Source: Phycisphaerales bacterium (GTDB taxonomy: Bacteria > Planctomycetota > Phycisphaerae > Phycisphaerales > SM1A02). From it: a stretch of 64,000 nucleotides of DNA. Both the position numbers and the translations under genes were made by a program. The notes beneath the pieces were generated by a model. It did no database searches and was not told where the DNA came from. It worked only from the letters and a program-made list of their open reading frames with translations. Numbering within the stretch: the stretch's first letter is position 1; each line of letters begins with the position of its first letter. Location: assembly GCA_028278245.1 (NCBI GenBank), contig JANQEQ010000131.1:18869-82868 (forward strand), read 5' to 3'. Of the stretch, positions 24,453 through 34,004 are shown piece by piece.

Positions 24453-24812
24453 TCAGCGAGCGTGTTCGAATAAAACTCGGCAGATTAAGGGTATACGGTC
24501 CGAGAAGAAACCTATCCCGATTACCAAAGACAGGATCCAGAGGACTGTGACTAGCAACAGTCGTTGCCGGATAAGTAATGCCAGCCCCGATCCGATCAGT
24601 GCAACGATGAGCGATCCCAGGAGAATGTGAATCCACTGCCGATGTTCATTGACCCACAGGGCATCGACGCGCAGGGCGGGAGGCGGGCCGATCTGGGCTA
24701 ACGTACCCAGCGACAGACCAAGCCCACCGCCGGTCAACGCGAGGACAAGTCGTCCCAACCATTTTCGTTTCGTTCGTCGGCGACTTGATTTCCACCCGGC
24801 ACGTCGGGGCAT
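24453..24812 (-). CDS. Small membrane protein, 119 aa, unknown function
   Basis: Begins at ATG 24812, two bases after the hslV stop. The N-terminus is strongly basic (MPRRAGWKSSRRRTKRKW). Three hydrophobic segments follow, at about residues 22-42, 60-82 and 85-105 (for example WIHILLGSLIVALIGSGLALL). No motif or family is recognised. The tight spacing to hslV suggests co-expression, but there is no known link to proteolysis. A TTG six bases earlier would overlap hslV and is less likely. Confidence 0.65.
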   Translation of the reverse strand: MPRRAGWKSSRRRTKRKWLGRLVLALTGGGLGLSLGTLAQIGPPPALRVDALWVNEHRQWIHILLGSLIVALIGSGLALLIRQRLLLVTVLWILSLVIGIGFFSDRIPLICRVLFEHAR

Positions 24813-24814
24813 GA

Positions 24815-25378
24815 TCAACCATCTCCGCCGGGTAGCTCAAGCACGGTGATCTGATTGTTGGTGTAGACGCAGATCTCAGCCGTGACGAGCATCGCCTGTC
24901 GGCAGATTTCCTGGGGAGGCATGTCTGTATGTGCAGTTAGTGCGCGGGCGGCAGCAAGGGCATAATTCCCACCGGACCCGATGGCGCACAAACCATCGTT
25001 CGGTTCGATCACATCGCCCTGACCCGAGAGCATGAGTGTGCGGGAACGATCCGCCACGATCAGCAGGGATTCCAGGCGGCGCAGCGCTCGATCGGTCCGC
25101 CAGAACTTGGCAAGCTCGATCGAAGCCTTCATCAGATTGGTGGGCGATTCCTTCAATTTGCTCTCAAACCGGTCAAGCAGGGCAAAGGCGTCGGCAGCAG
25201 AGCCGGCAAAACCGACCAGAACGCCCGCCTTATCCACACCGAACTCATCCAGCTTCCGGACCTTGACCGCGTCGGGTTTGGCGATCGTCTGTCCCAGACT
25301 GACTTGTCCATCACCTGCCAGGGCGACCGAGTTCCCCTGCCGGGCGGAAATGATTGTTGTGCTGTGGTAACTCTCCAT
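24815..25378 (-). CDS. hslV: ATP-dependent protease subunit HslV (ClpQ)
   Basis: A 187-residue proteasome-like peptidase that forms a double ring and degrades proteins fed by the HslU ATPase. The family block STTIISARQGNSVALAGDGQ contains the threonine pair that aligns with the catalytic N-terminal Thr of E. coli HslV, and KVRKLDEFGVDKAGVLVGFAGS, AIGSGGNYALAAA and the final AEICVYTNNQI are all family blocks. The catalytic Thr is preceded by MESYHS, so a six-residue propeptide would need removal, an arrangement like the short leader of B. subtilis ClpQ. The usual partner hslU is not adjacent in this window. It is divergent from the M42-type peptidase. Confidence 0.93.
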   Translation of the reverse strand: MESYHSTTIISARQGNSVALAGDGQVSLGQTIAKPDAVKVRKLDEFGVDKAGVLVGFAGSAADAFALLDRFESKLKESPTNLMKASIELAKFWRTDRALRRLESLLIVADRSRTLMLSGQGDVIEPNDGLCAIGSGGNYALAAARALTAHTDMPPQEICRQAMLVTAEICVYTNNQITVLELPGGDG

Positions 25379-25414
25379 ACGTGAAGTGTACCCATTTCCT
25401 GTTACGATGCAGCA

Positions 25415-26560
25415 ATGGCAACTTCAAAGCAACGACAGGAACATCTCAAGTGGCTCAAGGAAATCACAGCCATCCCCACCGCAGCGGGGAAGGAAGATCG
25501 GGTCGAGGCGTGGATTCGCGACTGGGTCAAAGCCCGTAGCAATCTGACCTTGCGCCGGGATCGACACCGAAATCTGCTGATTATGCAAAAAGGATCCAAA
25601 GGCGGGAAGCGGCCGATCTTCATCACCGCTCACATGGATCATCCGGCATTTGTGCTGCGGCGGAAACTCGGCGATCGGGAACTGGAGCTGGAATTCCGCG
25701 GTGGTGTGTTTGATCCGTACTTCGTCGGCACGAAGATCAACGTGTATGACAACAATGTTGTTGCGCATCGAGCCACGATCACCCAGCTCAAACCAAAAGC
25801 CAAACCGTTCAAGCGCGTGATTGCGCGATTGGCGAAGAAAATTGATTCAATCCAGATCGGTGACATTGCGCGTTGGGCATTTCCCGAACACAAGAAATTA
25901 CCCAAGATCGTCAAGGGAAAGTTTCTCGCCCACTGCTGTGATGACTTAGCTGCACTGGCGGCCGGTCTGGGCGCACTGGATATCCTGCGACGCAAGAAAA
26001 ATGCGAAGCATGTTGGATTGCTCCTCACGCGTGCAGAAGAAGTCGGCTTCATCGGTTGTATTGCAGCGTGTCAGAGCGAATCGGTTTCTCGCAAGGCAAG
26101 ATTGATCTGTCTGGAAAATTCACGCAGCTTTGCTGATTCTCCAGTTGGCGGTGGTCCCATTGTGCGCGTCGGTGATCGAATGAGCGTGTTCAGCCCCACA
26201 CTGACCAACGATATCAGCCGTATTATGCTTGATTACGCCAAACGTCATCCTGATTTCAAGTGGCAGCGCAAGCTCATGTCCGGTGGTGCCTGCGAAGCGA
26301 CGGCTTTCAGTGAGTATGGATACGAAGCAACGTGCATCTGTTTTCCGCTGGAGAACTACCACAACATGGCGGATATCGATGGTGTTCAGGCGGGGAAACG
26401 ACCGGCGAAGATCGCGCCGGAAATCATTTCCGTGGATGATTATCACGGCATGATCGAATTGTTAGTAATCTGCACCACGCGATTGGATGCAATGCCGGTC
26501 AAACCAGTACGTGACCTGCTGGATGAACTGATCGAGAAGAACGGTCACGTGCTGACTTAG
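25415..26560 (+). CDS. M42-type (FrvX-like) metallo-aminopeptidase, divergent
   Basis: A 381-residue cytoplasmic peptidase of the M42/M20 co-catalytic zinc fold. Likely metal and catalytic residues: H and D in TAHMDHPAF, the bridging aspartate in HCCDDLAALA, the Glu pair in TRAEEVGFIG and a late His in ENYHNMADIDG. In classical M42 enzymes the first two motifs read HxDE and FDDR, so this is a divergent member and might act on modified peptides or other substrates. The predicted reaction is removal of N-terminal residues from peptides. It begins 36 bases from the hslV start on the other strand and ends 6 bases before the kinase gene on the opposite strand. Confidence 0.8.
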   Translation: MATSKQRQEHLKWLKEITAIPTAAGKEDRVEAWIRDWVKARSNLTLRRDRHRNLLIMQKGSKGGKRPIFITAHMDHPAFVLRRKLGDRELELEFRGGVFDPYFVGTKINVYDNNVVAHRATITQLKPKAKPFKRVIARLAKKIDSIQIGDIARWAFPEHKKLPKIVKGKFLAHCCDDLAALAAGLGALDILRRKKNAKHVGLLLTRAEEVGFIGCIAACQSESVSRKARLICLENSRSFADSPVGGGPIVRVGDRMSVFSPTLTNDISRIMLDYAKRHPDFKWQRKLMSGGACEATAFSEYGYEATCICFPLENYHNMADIDGVQAGKRPAKIAPEIISVDDYHGMIELLVICTTRLDAMPVKPVRDLLDELIEKNGHVLT

Positions 26561-26565
26561 TTTTT

Positions 26566-28395
26566 TCAGGATGATTTACTGACAGGTAAAGTTAACCTGA
26601 AACATGCGCCTTGAGCGGAGGGGATGTATGTCAGGTCGCCACCCATATCGCGCGCGAGGCTGCGTGATAACGCCAATCCTAATCCGACGCCGGGGATTGA
26701 ATCTCCGGTGGGTTGAGGCACACGATGAAATGCCTTGAACAGGACCGAAGAAAATTCAGGATCAATACCCGGTCCATGGTCACACACATCAACCTGAATA
26801 TAAGTTTTCTGGTGTTGTATAGATTGCGTGGTAATTATTTCGATTGTGCTATTCTCTGCGGATGCTGCGTACTTGCAGGCGTTGTCCACCAGGTTCAGCA
26901 GGATCTGGCCGACCGCATCGATGTCAGTTTCCACAACAGCACGAGTCGAGTCGTCATTTCCTGAAATTTGTATCTCCATGCCCGCTTCCTCAGCACGACG
27001 CGCAAGTTGAGGCAGGTGCTGGTCGATAAGATCTTCAACGCCGATCGGTTGACGGCGAAGACTGGCACGCCCTTCCTCCAGGCGGGCATAGGTCAATACA
27101 TTTTCAACCAGCGTGCTCAGACGTGCTGATTCATCTTTGAGTGTAGTCAGGTAAGTCCGTTTCGTTTCTTCTTCGGGGACCATGCCATCGGCAAGCATTT
27201 CGGTGTACATGCGGAACGTAGTCAGCGGCGTGCGCAGTTCATGAGTGACGGCTGAGGCAAAACGACTTCTCCGCTCACCAAACTGAATGCTTGCGCGCAG
27301 TGTAACTCCCACTGCAATACCGGCAATGATCAAAGCCAGCCAGGTCAGTGTTAATGTTGTTTTGACAGGTGACCACGCTTGTGCCGGTGTGAATGGGAAA
27401 TCAACTTCCAGCGCGATGGGTATTGTTGCCAGCATACGGCTGGCTAATTCGGGAGATGGCGCTGCTTCAGTTACGGCAACCAATCTCGCACCAGGCAGGA
27501 GATCATGAATTTCCGTCAGAAGGGCAGCGCTGAGATTCTGCCAATGTAGCCAGATTCCCTGGATGTAATACGTCGAACCGGTTTCAACCCTGCGCACGAC
27601 TGCAAGTGGCTCGGGATCATCCTGCTCAAGGTTCCCTAGCCATACTGGAATTAATGGGCCGATGGATTGAATACTGCCCCATGCACCTTCCAGGTAAACA
27701 TTTGACATCTGCTGCTGAGCCAACTCAACCTGTGATTGTTGATATCCTTTGCCACGAAGTACGCGAGATCCCTTTGCCTTTGATTGCCGCGGCTCTGATT
27801 GAGTGTCGGAGGTTGGCATCGGATCATTCAAATCAAATCCTTCTGATACCGGTTCAGTTAATTCAGCAAAGGTTAATTCAGCGATCTGTAGGCGAGACAA
27901 TAAATCATTGTTCGCTAATATCTGCCTGATGAGATCCAGGCGCGCGATGTTGTTTGCGAGTTGTTCCTCACTCATCCGATTATGATGTGCCCATTCGTGA
28001 AGATTTGCGGGTGGAGCCTGTGGCGATCGCACAACTCCCTCCGCATCCACCTGGAAATGCAGGAACAGGATATCATCGGTGAAGTTAAGTAACGGAGATG
28101 GTGTGAGTGAATCATCAGCAGTTACATCTTCAGGTCGCATACTCCAGGGTTGCTGCGTGTGATAGGGGAGGTATTCGAAATACGGTCGAGCCGCTTCGCC
28201 GGCCAACCGGGGGGCGAGCCAGGAATCCATGCGCCACAATGCCAGTCGTATATCCTCCTGATGTTGATTTTCCAGACGAGCCTGACGCTCGGCTGATTCC
28301 AGACTTAACAACAATACCGTAATCCATATCAGGACCGCAGTGCTGATCAGCACACACAATGAGTAAATTAACCACCAGGTACGATACGATTTCAT
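26566..28395 (-). CDS. Membrane sensor histidine kinase
   Basis: A 609-residue kinase. A membrane segment at residues 8-30 and a second near 350-370 frame a large periplasmic sensor region of about 315 residues that I do not recognise. The kinase core shows the H-box FASAVTHELRTPLTTF, the N-box NLVDNACKYA, the G1 box DHGPGID, the F-box FKAFHRV and the G2 box GVGLGLALSRSLA. It would autophosphorylate on the H-box histidine and pass the phosphate to the OmpR-type regulator whose gene overlaps it by 4 bases (ATGA at 28392-28395). The signal is unknown; the neighbouring VWA and VIT genes suggest an envelope-related one. Confidence 0.92.
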   Translation of the reverse strand: MKSYRTWWLIYSLCVLISTAVLIWITVLLLSLESAERQARLENQHQEDIRLALWRMDSWLAPRLAGEAARPYFEYLPYHTQQPWSMRPEDVTADDSLTPSPLLNFTDDILFLHFQVDAEGVVRSPQAPPANLHEWAHHNRMSEEQLANNIARLDLIRQILANNDLLSRLQIAELTFAELTEPVSEGFDLNDPMPTSDTQSEPRQSKAKGSRVLRGKGYQQSQVELAQQQMSNVYLEGAWGSIQSIGPLIPVWLGNLEQDDPEPLAVVRRVETGSTYYIQGIWLHWQNLSAALLTEIHDLLPGARLVAVTEAAPSPELASRMLATIPIALEVDFPFTPAQAWSPVKTTLTLTWLALIIAGIAVGVTLRASIQFGERRSRFASAVTHELRTPLTTFRMYTEMLADGMVPEEETKRTYLTTLKDESARLSTLVENVLTYARLEEGRASLRRQPIGVEDLIDQHLPQLARRAEEAGMEIQISGNDDSTRAVVETDIDAVGQILLNLVDNACKYAASAENSTIEIITTQSIQHQKTYIQVDVCDHGPGIDPEFSSVLFKAFHRVPQPTGDSIPGVGLGLALSRSLARDMGGDLTYIPSAQGACFRLTLPVSKSS

Positions 28396-29105
28396 GATTC
28401 GATCACCTCTACCTGTGCAGCAAGCATATAACCTTTTCCTCGAACCGTTTCGATAATACGTGTTTGATTTGGATCATCCTCCAGTTTTTCACGCAATCTT
28501 GCGATGTGCATATCCACCGTTCGTGTGTTCAAGCCCTTGGGATTCAGTCGCCACACATGTTGCAGGAGTGTCTTTCGATCTACCGCGCGATCACGATTCC
28601 CTGCCAGATATTGCAGAATATCCACCTCGCGATCGGAAAGTGATTTCGTTCGATCGTCAGGCCAGGATACTTCACGCCGATCCAGATCCATGATGATGTC
28701 ATCGACCCGGAGCTTATGGACATCGCGAGGACGTTCCGGCGAACGGCGCAAAACCGCTTCAACCCGAGCGAGCAGTTCGTGTGCACTGAATGGTTTGACG
28801 ACATAATCGTCGGCGCCGGTTTTCAGGCCGCGCACCCGATCACTTTCTGCACCCCGAGCAGTCACCATGATAATGGGCAGAGTCGGTCGTGATTCCCGCA
28901 GCTTGTCCAGTATGGAAAAGCCATCCATGCCCGGGAGCATAACATCAAGCAGCACCAGGTCGATTTTCAATTCCAATGCCATCCCCAATGCTTCCCGGCC
29001 GTCGGCACATTCCAGCACTTCATACTCGGCATAGCGCAGCGCATCGACCAATCCGCGGCGAATCGGAGCATCATCTTCAATCACCAGAACAGTGGGTTGT
29101 GACAC
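28392..29105 (-). CDS. OmpR/PhoB-family response regulator
   Basis: A 237-residue transcription regulator. The receiver domain has the acidic pair in VIEDDAPI, the phospho-acceptor aspartate in VLLDVMLPGMDG, threonine in IIMVTARG and lysine in YVVKPFSAHELL. The C-terminal winged helix shows SLSDREVDILQYLAG, TLLQHVWRLNPKGLNTRTVD and the typical end RIIETVRGKGYML. It starts at GTG 29105 behind AAGGAG. It is coupled to the kinase gene and lies 124 bases after the VWA gene, so the VWA/VIT genes may belong to the same transcript or be its targets; both are inferences. Confidence 0.93.
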   Translation of the reverse strand: MSQPTVLVIEDDAPIRRGLVDALRYAEYEVLECADGREALGMALELKIDLVLLDVMLPGMDGFSILDKLRESRPTLPIIMVTARGAESDRVRGLKTGADDYVVKPFSAHELLARVEAVLRRSPERPRDVHKLRVDDIIMDLDRREVSWPDDRTKSLSDREVDILQYLAGNRDRAVDRKTLLQHVWRLNPKGLNTRTVDMHIARLREKLEDDPNQTRIIETVRGKGYMLAAQVEVIES

Positions 29106-29228
29106 GATAAGCTCCTTGGCATTAGAGGTATCGGCGAAACAGCCGACCGACTGGATGTTATGTCGATCGGCCGAGTTGCTTGACGTTGTTTCATGTCAGG
29201 ATCATGGCGGAACATTTTACCTGATGAT

Positions 29229-30482
29229 TCAAGATTCCTCGGTTTCAGCATCTTCGGCGGAGGCAGCATCTTCCGATTCAGTTACCTGGTCGGATTGAGG
29301 CTTATCATCCTGGAAATCATAACCCTTGGTGCGAGCCTGGTTGCGGATTGCCTTGCGCACTACAGCATCGAATGCCTGATCATCGTCCAGACCCTGTTTT
29401 TCCATCTGCTGCTGGATGAATTCCTGACGTTGCTCTGAGATTTGCTTGATTTCCTGTTGAATCTGCTGACGCTGCTGGAACATGCTCTGAATGTAAGCAT
29501 CGCGCTCTTCCAGTGTCATTGACTGCATATTCTCAGGGAAATCCTCTTCAGCGATTTCCGCCAGGGCAAATCCTTCCTGCTGGCTGGCATCAACCAGATC
29601 CCACATCGCGTTGTTATACAGCGCGCTGCCCTTGCTTTGTGCTCGTGCAGCCTGAGCAGCACCGTTCATGGAAGCTGCATTGCTGTCCTGCAATTCCTGT
29701 CGCTGTTGATACTCCGCACCTTCAACGCCGAAGGGGATATAGGTCGTGTTGATCGTCGCGCTCAATTCAGCGAGGCGATCATCGTGCGGCGTGCTGACGA
29801 CGACCGTGCCCTGATTGTGATCAATGGAGGCAAAGTGACCGTCTGCCAGTGTTGCAATTTCTCTCCACGCCGGCGCGAGGTTATCCGTGGGTGATCCACA
29901 GTAAATCGGATTGACCATGATGCTCTGATTGATCGCGTCACTGCACATCTGACGGAACGGTACTACCTGATCCTGGTCGGCGGATTCATTGCCGGCAACG
30001 ACGATGAGCTTGAGCGTGTCCTCGCCGGGCGTCCATTCGAGTTGCGTCAGGGCTGATTGCATGACCCGGCCGACGTATTCCGTGCCGCCATTGGTCGAGA
30101 GGGCAAAGAGTTGCTGCGAGATAAGATCAAGATCATCGGTCAAGCCGCAATCGACGCGCACCCAACCGTTTTCCTGTTGATGCCCATCGTTGCCATAGGT
30201 GAGCAGCGCAATTCGTAAGCGAGGTGTCGGCTCAGCCAGAGCAAGATCATTGACGATGGCCCACAACTTCTGCTTGGCTGATTCGATCAGACCGCTCATC
30301 GATCCGCTGGTATCCAGACAGATTGCAAGATCAACCGTTGGTTGTACAGGGGCAGTTGTTTGTGGGGGGGAGGGGAAATGAGCGATTGCTTCAAGGGGGG
30401 CTTGTTGAGCCCGGAGCAACGTGCTCATGCCGAGTAAGGTTGCTGAAAGAACGGTAACTTTGAATGTGGTGTGTAAATGCAT
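29229..30482 (-). CDS. Secreted von Willebrand factor A domain protein
   Basis: A 417-residue exported protein. The ATG at 30482 follows AAGGAG and gives a signal peptide ending LLRAQQ. The VWA domain holds a complete-looking metal ion-dependent adhesion site: DTSGSMSG (D-x-S-x-S), the downstream threonine in STNGGTEYVG and the aspartate/asparagine region VVAGNESADQD. The C-terminal third is a Gln/Glu-rich coiled coil (RQQIQQEIKQISEQRQEF) and an acidic tail (DQVTESEDAASAEDAET). VWA domains bind protein ligands through the metal. It sits 62 bases from the VIT/VWA gene, so the two probably form a pair. Confidence 0.85.
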   Translation of the reverse strand: MHLHTTFKVTVLSATLLGMSTLLRAQQAPLEAIAHFPSPPQTTAPVQPTVDLAICLDTSGSMSGLIESAKQKLWAIVNDLALAEPTPRLRIALLTYGNDGHQQENGWVRVDCGLTDDLDLISQQLFALSTNGGTEYVGRVMQSALTQLEWTPGEDTLKLIVVAGNESADQDQVVPFRQMCSDAINQSIMVNPIYCGSPTDNLAPAWREIATLADGHFASIDHNQGTVVVSTPHDDRLAELSATINTTYIPFGVEGAEYQQRQELQDSNAASMNGAAQAARAQSKGSALYNNAMWDLVDASQQEGFALAEIAEEDFPENMQSMTLEERDAYIQSMFQQRQQIQQEIKQISEQRQEFIQQQMEKQGLDDDQAFDAVVRKAIRNQARTKGYDFQDDKPQSDQVTESEDAASAEDAETEES

Positions 30483-30543
30483 GATAAACTCCTTGATGAT
30501 TGTGAAAACCTGTTGCGATGTTGTGAGCTGAAAGTCATCGCGA

Positions 30544-32838
30544 TCAGGGTGTTTCTGAATTGCGAATGAGGATGATCTGGCCGTCCAGTTGAAGGACGAT
30601 TTCACCGGAAAGTGACATCACTGCCTGCTCTCCCTGGCCGATCAGACGATCAAGTAATTGCCGGTAGCGTTCGCTGCCGAAGGTGACAATCACATCGGGT
30701 TGCGGAGTGCGATCCGTACCGACCAGTTTGGAATCGGTCCAGCGCTGACCATTCTGGAAGAATGCGCGATTGCCAAGTTGCTGCACGTTGGCGTATTGCA
30801 CAGATTGCATCTGCTCATCGAAATACGAGTTGCGATGGTTTAAAACAGTCTGTCCTTTTCCGCGCGCGTAATTTCGTGCCTGATTTATTGCTCCCTGCCC
30901 GGAACGGCTGTGCACTGCACGTTGATTGAGCGAGCGATGCAACTCTGTCTGCGCGTTGCGCCAGTTGGAAAGATCCGTTCCCTCACGGGCGAGAAAGGCG
31001 GTGTATTCCGTGAGAATGCCAAACTCCGTGGAGAGGCGCAGCACTTCCTCTGCCATCTCGCGTAGGCGGGGATCGGTAAAAGGGTCAAAATCCAGCGGCA
31101 CCGTGCTGCCTGTTGTCGGCGCACCTACCTGGCGGATGTGATCGATCAGTTCGGTGATGCGCCGACTGGCCCACAACCGGGGAACAAATGCGTTGCGGGT
31201 CGTGGCCTGATCGAGATCAAACGTGAATGTGAATGTACGGGGACGCCCAAGATAATTACCCGACAGTTCAAACGTGATGGGTTGATCATTCCAATACTGT
31301 CCCAGCACGATGAGCTGGTCGCCGATGAACATGTCCGGCAATGGATCAGGCAATACCTGACGAATCAGATTGATCCGTCCTGTGGCGTCACGACCCTTCA
31401 ACTCAGCGTCGACCAACACCGGTCCCTGCAATCGTTTGAAAAGTGCAGCTATCTTGTGGTCAACCGTATCACCGGGGAGAACATAATCACTGATTCCGCG
31501 TGATGCTTCGGAAAGATAATCAAGCAGGGGAGCATTAACATCCTCTCCCACACCTAATGTAAATATGCGACGGTTATATGTGTTAGCGGCTTCAGCCATC
31601 TCTCGAATGATGCGCTCGTTGGTTCGGCCGACTGTCGGCAATCCGTCAGTGAGAAACAGTACCAGCGGCACCGTTCCCGCAGTAGGCTTGGCCCGCAGTG
31701 CTTCAAGCAATGCATCGTGAATATTGGTACCGCCGCTGGGGCGGATGCTTTGCAGATAAATCGCCGCCTGTTGTGCAGAGTATGGAGTTTTCGTGACCGG
31801 TTGCGACGCGAAGGATGAAACTGTAGTGGAATAATCGATGATGTTGAACGATTCGCCCTCGCGCAGGTTGGCAAGGATCTCCTGTGCCGCGGTGCATGCC
31901 TGATGGAATTTTTCACCGGCCATGGATCCGGACCGATCAATGACCAGTGTGATCTCGCGTCGGATCGTAGCGAGTTTGGACACATCCGCAGGCAGACCGG
32001 CCATGAGCAGGAAATACCCGCCGCCGACCTGCGGATCGGGATAGGCAAAGAGTGTTGCGTTGACTCCATCACCTTCCCTCAAGTATGACAGGCGAAACGG
32101 TCCCGGCTCGTTGAATGAAACTGAATCGAGTTCTACTTTTATGTGGCCGGTGGATATCCGATGCGTCACCAGCTGATGGCTGGGGGAATAAATCGTGGAG
32201 ATCGGATGGCGCGATTGAATATCCGCGGTGATCTTCCACGGCACGCTGTTCTGCAGGGATTCACTGCGGGGGAGCAGGTAATCCACACGATCACCGTCAC
32301 CTGAGAGCAGGTGTTCATAAGTAATGCGAACACGCTGCCTTCCACTGGCGGGAACAGGAAAGACACTGCTGCGGATCAGTTGATAACCAGCAAATTCCAG
32401 CAGGGCAGGATCGCGCACACGGCGGACGATTTCATCGTAGAGCCGTCGCGCTTCCTCTGCGGTCAATACTTCGGCAGTCGGCTCTGGGGCTGATCCATCG
32501 AACGCAAACGCACTGACTACTGCCTGATCGGGGACGGGGAGGAGCACAATTGCTTCCTCCGGTTGGGATGAATGATTCACCAGTTCGATCTGCAGCGTCG
32601 TAGTGGCAGTCTGTTCGATGATTCTGATGTGCGCGTTGACCAACGCGATTGCCACGCCGACCCGATGACGCTCCAGGGTGAAGCTTCGTGACTGCGGGAT
32701 AATGATGTGGTGAGCACGTCCCAGCGCGGGCGTTTCAGTCCACTGAGCTGCACTGGGGGCGGTGAGAATACACATTCCCAACAGCAGCAGCCCCATTTGG
32801 ACGACTTTTTTCAGTTGAAATCCCGGTTTCTGATACAT
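30544..32838 (-). CDS. VIT and VWA domain protein (inter-alpha-trypsin inhibitor heavy-chain-like)
   Basis: A 764-residue exported protein. The start at 32838 gives a signal peptide (VVQMGLLLLGMCILTAPSAAQ). A VIT domain follows at about residues 60-190 (VALVNAHIRIIEQTATTTLQ, LPVPDQAVVSAFAFDGS, EAPRRLYDEIVRR-like segment). The VWA domain at about 300-490 has the MIDAS residues in VIDRSGSMAGEKF, RPSGGTNIHDALLEAL and FLTDGLPTVG. The remaining C-terminal region is beta-rich. The layout is that of bacterial VIT/VWA proteins related to the inter-alpha-trypsin inhibitor heavy chain; no sortase or LPXTG signal is present. It is divergent from the ECF sigma factor, whose targets it may be. Confidence 0.88.
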   Translation of the reverse strand: MYQKPGFQLKKVVQMGLLLLGMCILTAPSAAQWTETPALGRAHHIIIPQSRSFTLERHRVGVAIALVNAHIRIIEQTATTTLQIELVNHSSQPEEAIVLLPVPDQAVVSAFAFDGSAPEPTAEVLTAEEARRLYDEIVRRVRDPALLEFAGYQLIRSSVFPVPASGRQRVRITYEHLLSGDGDRVDYLLPRSESLQNSVPWKITADIQSRHPISTIYSPSHQLVTHRISTGHIKVELDSVSFNEPGPFRLSYLREGDGVNATLFAYPDPQVGGGYFLLMAGLPADVSKLATIRREITLVIDRSGSMAGEKFHQACTAAQEILANLREGESFNIIDYSTTVSSFASQPVTKTPYSAQQAAIYLQSIRPSGGTNIHDALLEALRAKPTAGTVPLVLFLTDGLPTVGRTNERIIREMAEAANTYNRRIFTLGVGEDVNAPLLDYLSEASRGISDYVLPGDTVDHKIAALFKRLQGPVLVDAELKGRDATGRINLIRQVLPDPLPDMFIGDQLIVLGQYWNDQPITFELSGNYLGRPRTFTFTFDLDQATTRNAFVPRLWASRRITELIDHIRQVGAPTTGSTVPLDFDPFTDPRLREMAEEVLRLSTEFGILTEYTAFLAREGTDLSNWRNAQTELHRSLNQRAVHSRSGQGAINQARNYARGKGQTVLNHRNSYFDEQMQSVQYANVQQLGNRAFFQNGQRWTDSKLVGTDRTPQPDVIVTFGSERYRQLLDRLIGQGEQAVMSLSGEIVLQLDGQIILIRNSETP

Positions 32839-32988
32839 GACATGACCTTTCCGTCGAGTGGTAAAGGAAGCATTTGCTTCACTATGAATACGACAGAAAA
32901 GGGGATCACTTAGTAACAGGTCTGTAACGTTTGCCGGTGGATGACTCTTGACCATAGGAAAGATGGAGCCATACTCACTTTTTTCACC

Positions 32989-33804
32989 ATGAATGCAGAG
33001 CCATCCCAATCACCGATTTCCCACACGGCGCCTGCGACTGAGGCAATTCCTGCACTAATGCAGGATCATGGTGGGCAAATCTACGGACTGGCGTTGCGAT
33101 TGTGTGGTGATCAGACTAAGGCAGAAGATCTGGTCCAGGAGACGTTCCTCCAGGCTTATCGGAAGTGGCATCAGTTTGAAGGAAGGTCAAAGCCCTCGAC
33201 CTGGTTGTATACGATTGCCGCCCGGCTTTGTCAGCGCATGCAATGTAAAAAATCACATGAGCCGGACCGGGTGCTTTCGTTGGATATGGATTCTGCATTC
33301 AGTGCGGGAACAGTACCGGACATCCCCAGCAATGATGATGACCCACAGCGTTTACAGATGCGCAGTGAATTGCATGAACATCTTGAACATGCGATTGTCC
33401 ATCTACCCAGAACATACCGCATGCCGTTGATACTGAAAGATATTCTCGGCTTTTCCGTGCAGGAGGTTGCCGAGGTGCTTGGCCTGAAGGAATCGACGGT
33501 GAAGACGCGTCTGCACCGGGCTCGTTTGGTATTGAGAGAAGAACTTTCAGGCAAGATTCAGCAGCGCGATGCACCGCCCGCAGCCTACACCAAACGCGTG
33601 TGTATGGATCTGTTACGTTCCAAGCAGGAAGCGCTGGATCGTGGGGTTGAGTTTCCCGCAGTTACCCACGACATCTGTGAGCGCTGCAGCGCCATGTTTG
33701 CCTCGATGGATCTGACGCGCGATATGTGCATGGATCTGAGTCAGCAGAGTCTGCCGGAATCGGTGAGCGCAGCTGTCCTGAAAGACATTGCGGGGACAGA
33801 TTAA
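32989..33804 (+). CDS. ECF-type RNA polymerase sigma factor with C-terminal Cys/His segment
   Basis: A 271-residue sigma-70 family factor. Region 2 spans YGLALRLCGDQTKAEDLVQE, TFLQAYRKWHQFEGRSKPS and WLYTIAARLCQ. Region 4 spans LPRTYRMPLILKDILGFSVQ and the helix-turn-helix EVAEVLGLKESTVKTRLHRAR. After region 4 there are about 75 extra residues containing THDICERCSAM and further Cys and Met residues, resembling the zinc-binding anti-sigma fold (H-x2-C-x2-C here, against H-x3-C-x2-C in typical ZAS domains). This could be a built-in redox or metal switch. Start set at ATG 32989. It faces the VIT gene across about 150 bases. Confidence 0.87.
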   Translation: MNAEPSQSPISHTAPATEAIPALMQDHGGQIYGLALRLCGDQTKAEDLVQETFLQAYRKWHQFEGRSKPSTWLYTIAARLCQRMQCKKSHEPDRVLSLDMDSAFSAGTVPDIPSNDDDPQRLQMRSELHEHLEHAIVHLPRTYRMPLILKDILGFSVQEVAEVLGLKESTVKTRLHRARLVLREELSGKIQQRDAPPAAYTKRVCMDLLRSKQEALDRGVEFPAVTHDICERCSAMFASMDLTRDMCMDLSQQSLPESVSAAVLKDIAGTD

Positions 33805-34004
33805 GGCTGGCCAAGTTTCGCTCGAATGAAGTAGTTGCTATCGTTTGAACAAATGATGTAATCCACACCACATGTCAATCCCCACGTATGTAAGGACAAG
33901 CGTGTTGGAACACATAGTGTAATTCAAGATATTTTATAATAGATTCTTGATTGATTATTGTATGGGTCAGAATCGTTTGGCCGCTGTGGTTCGAGCATAT
34001 TTAA

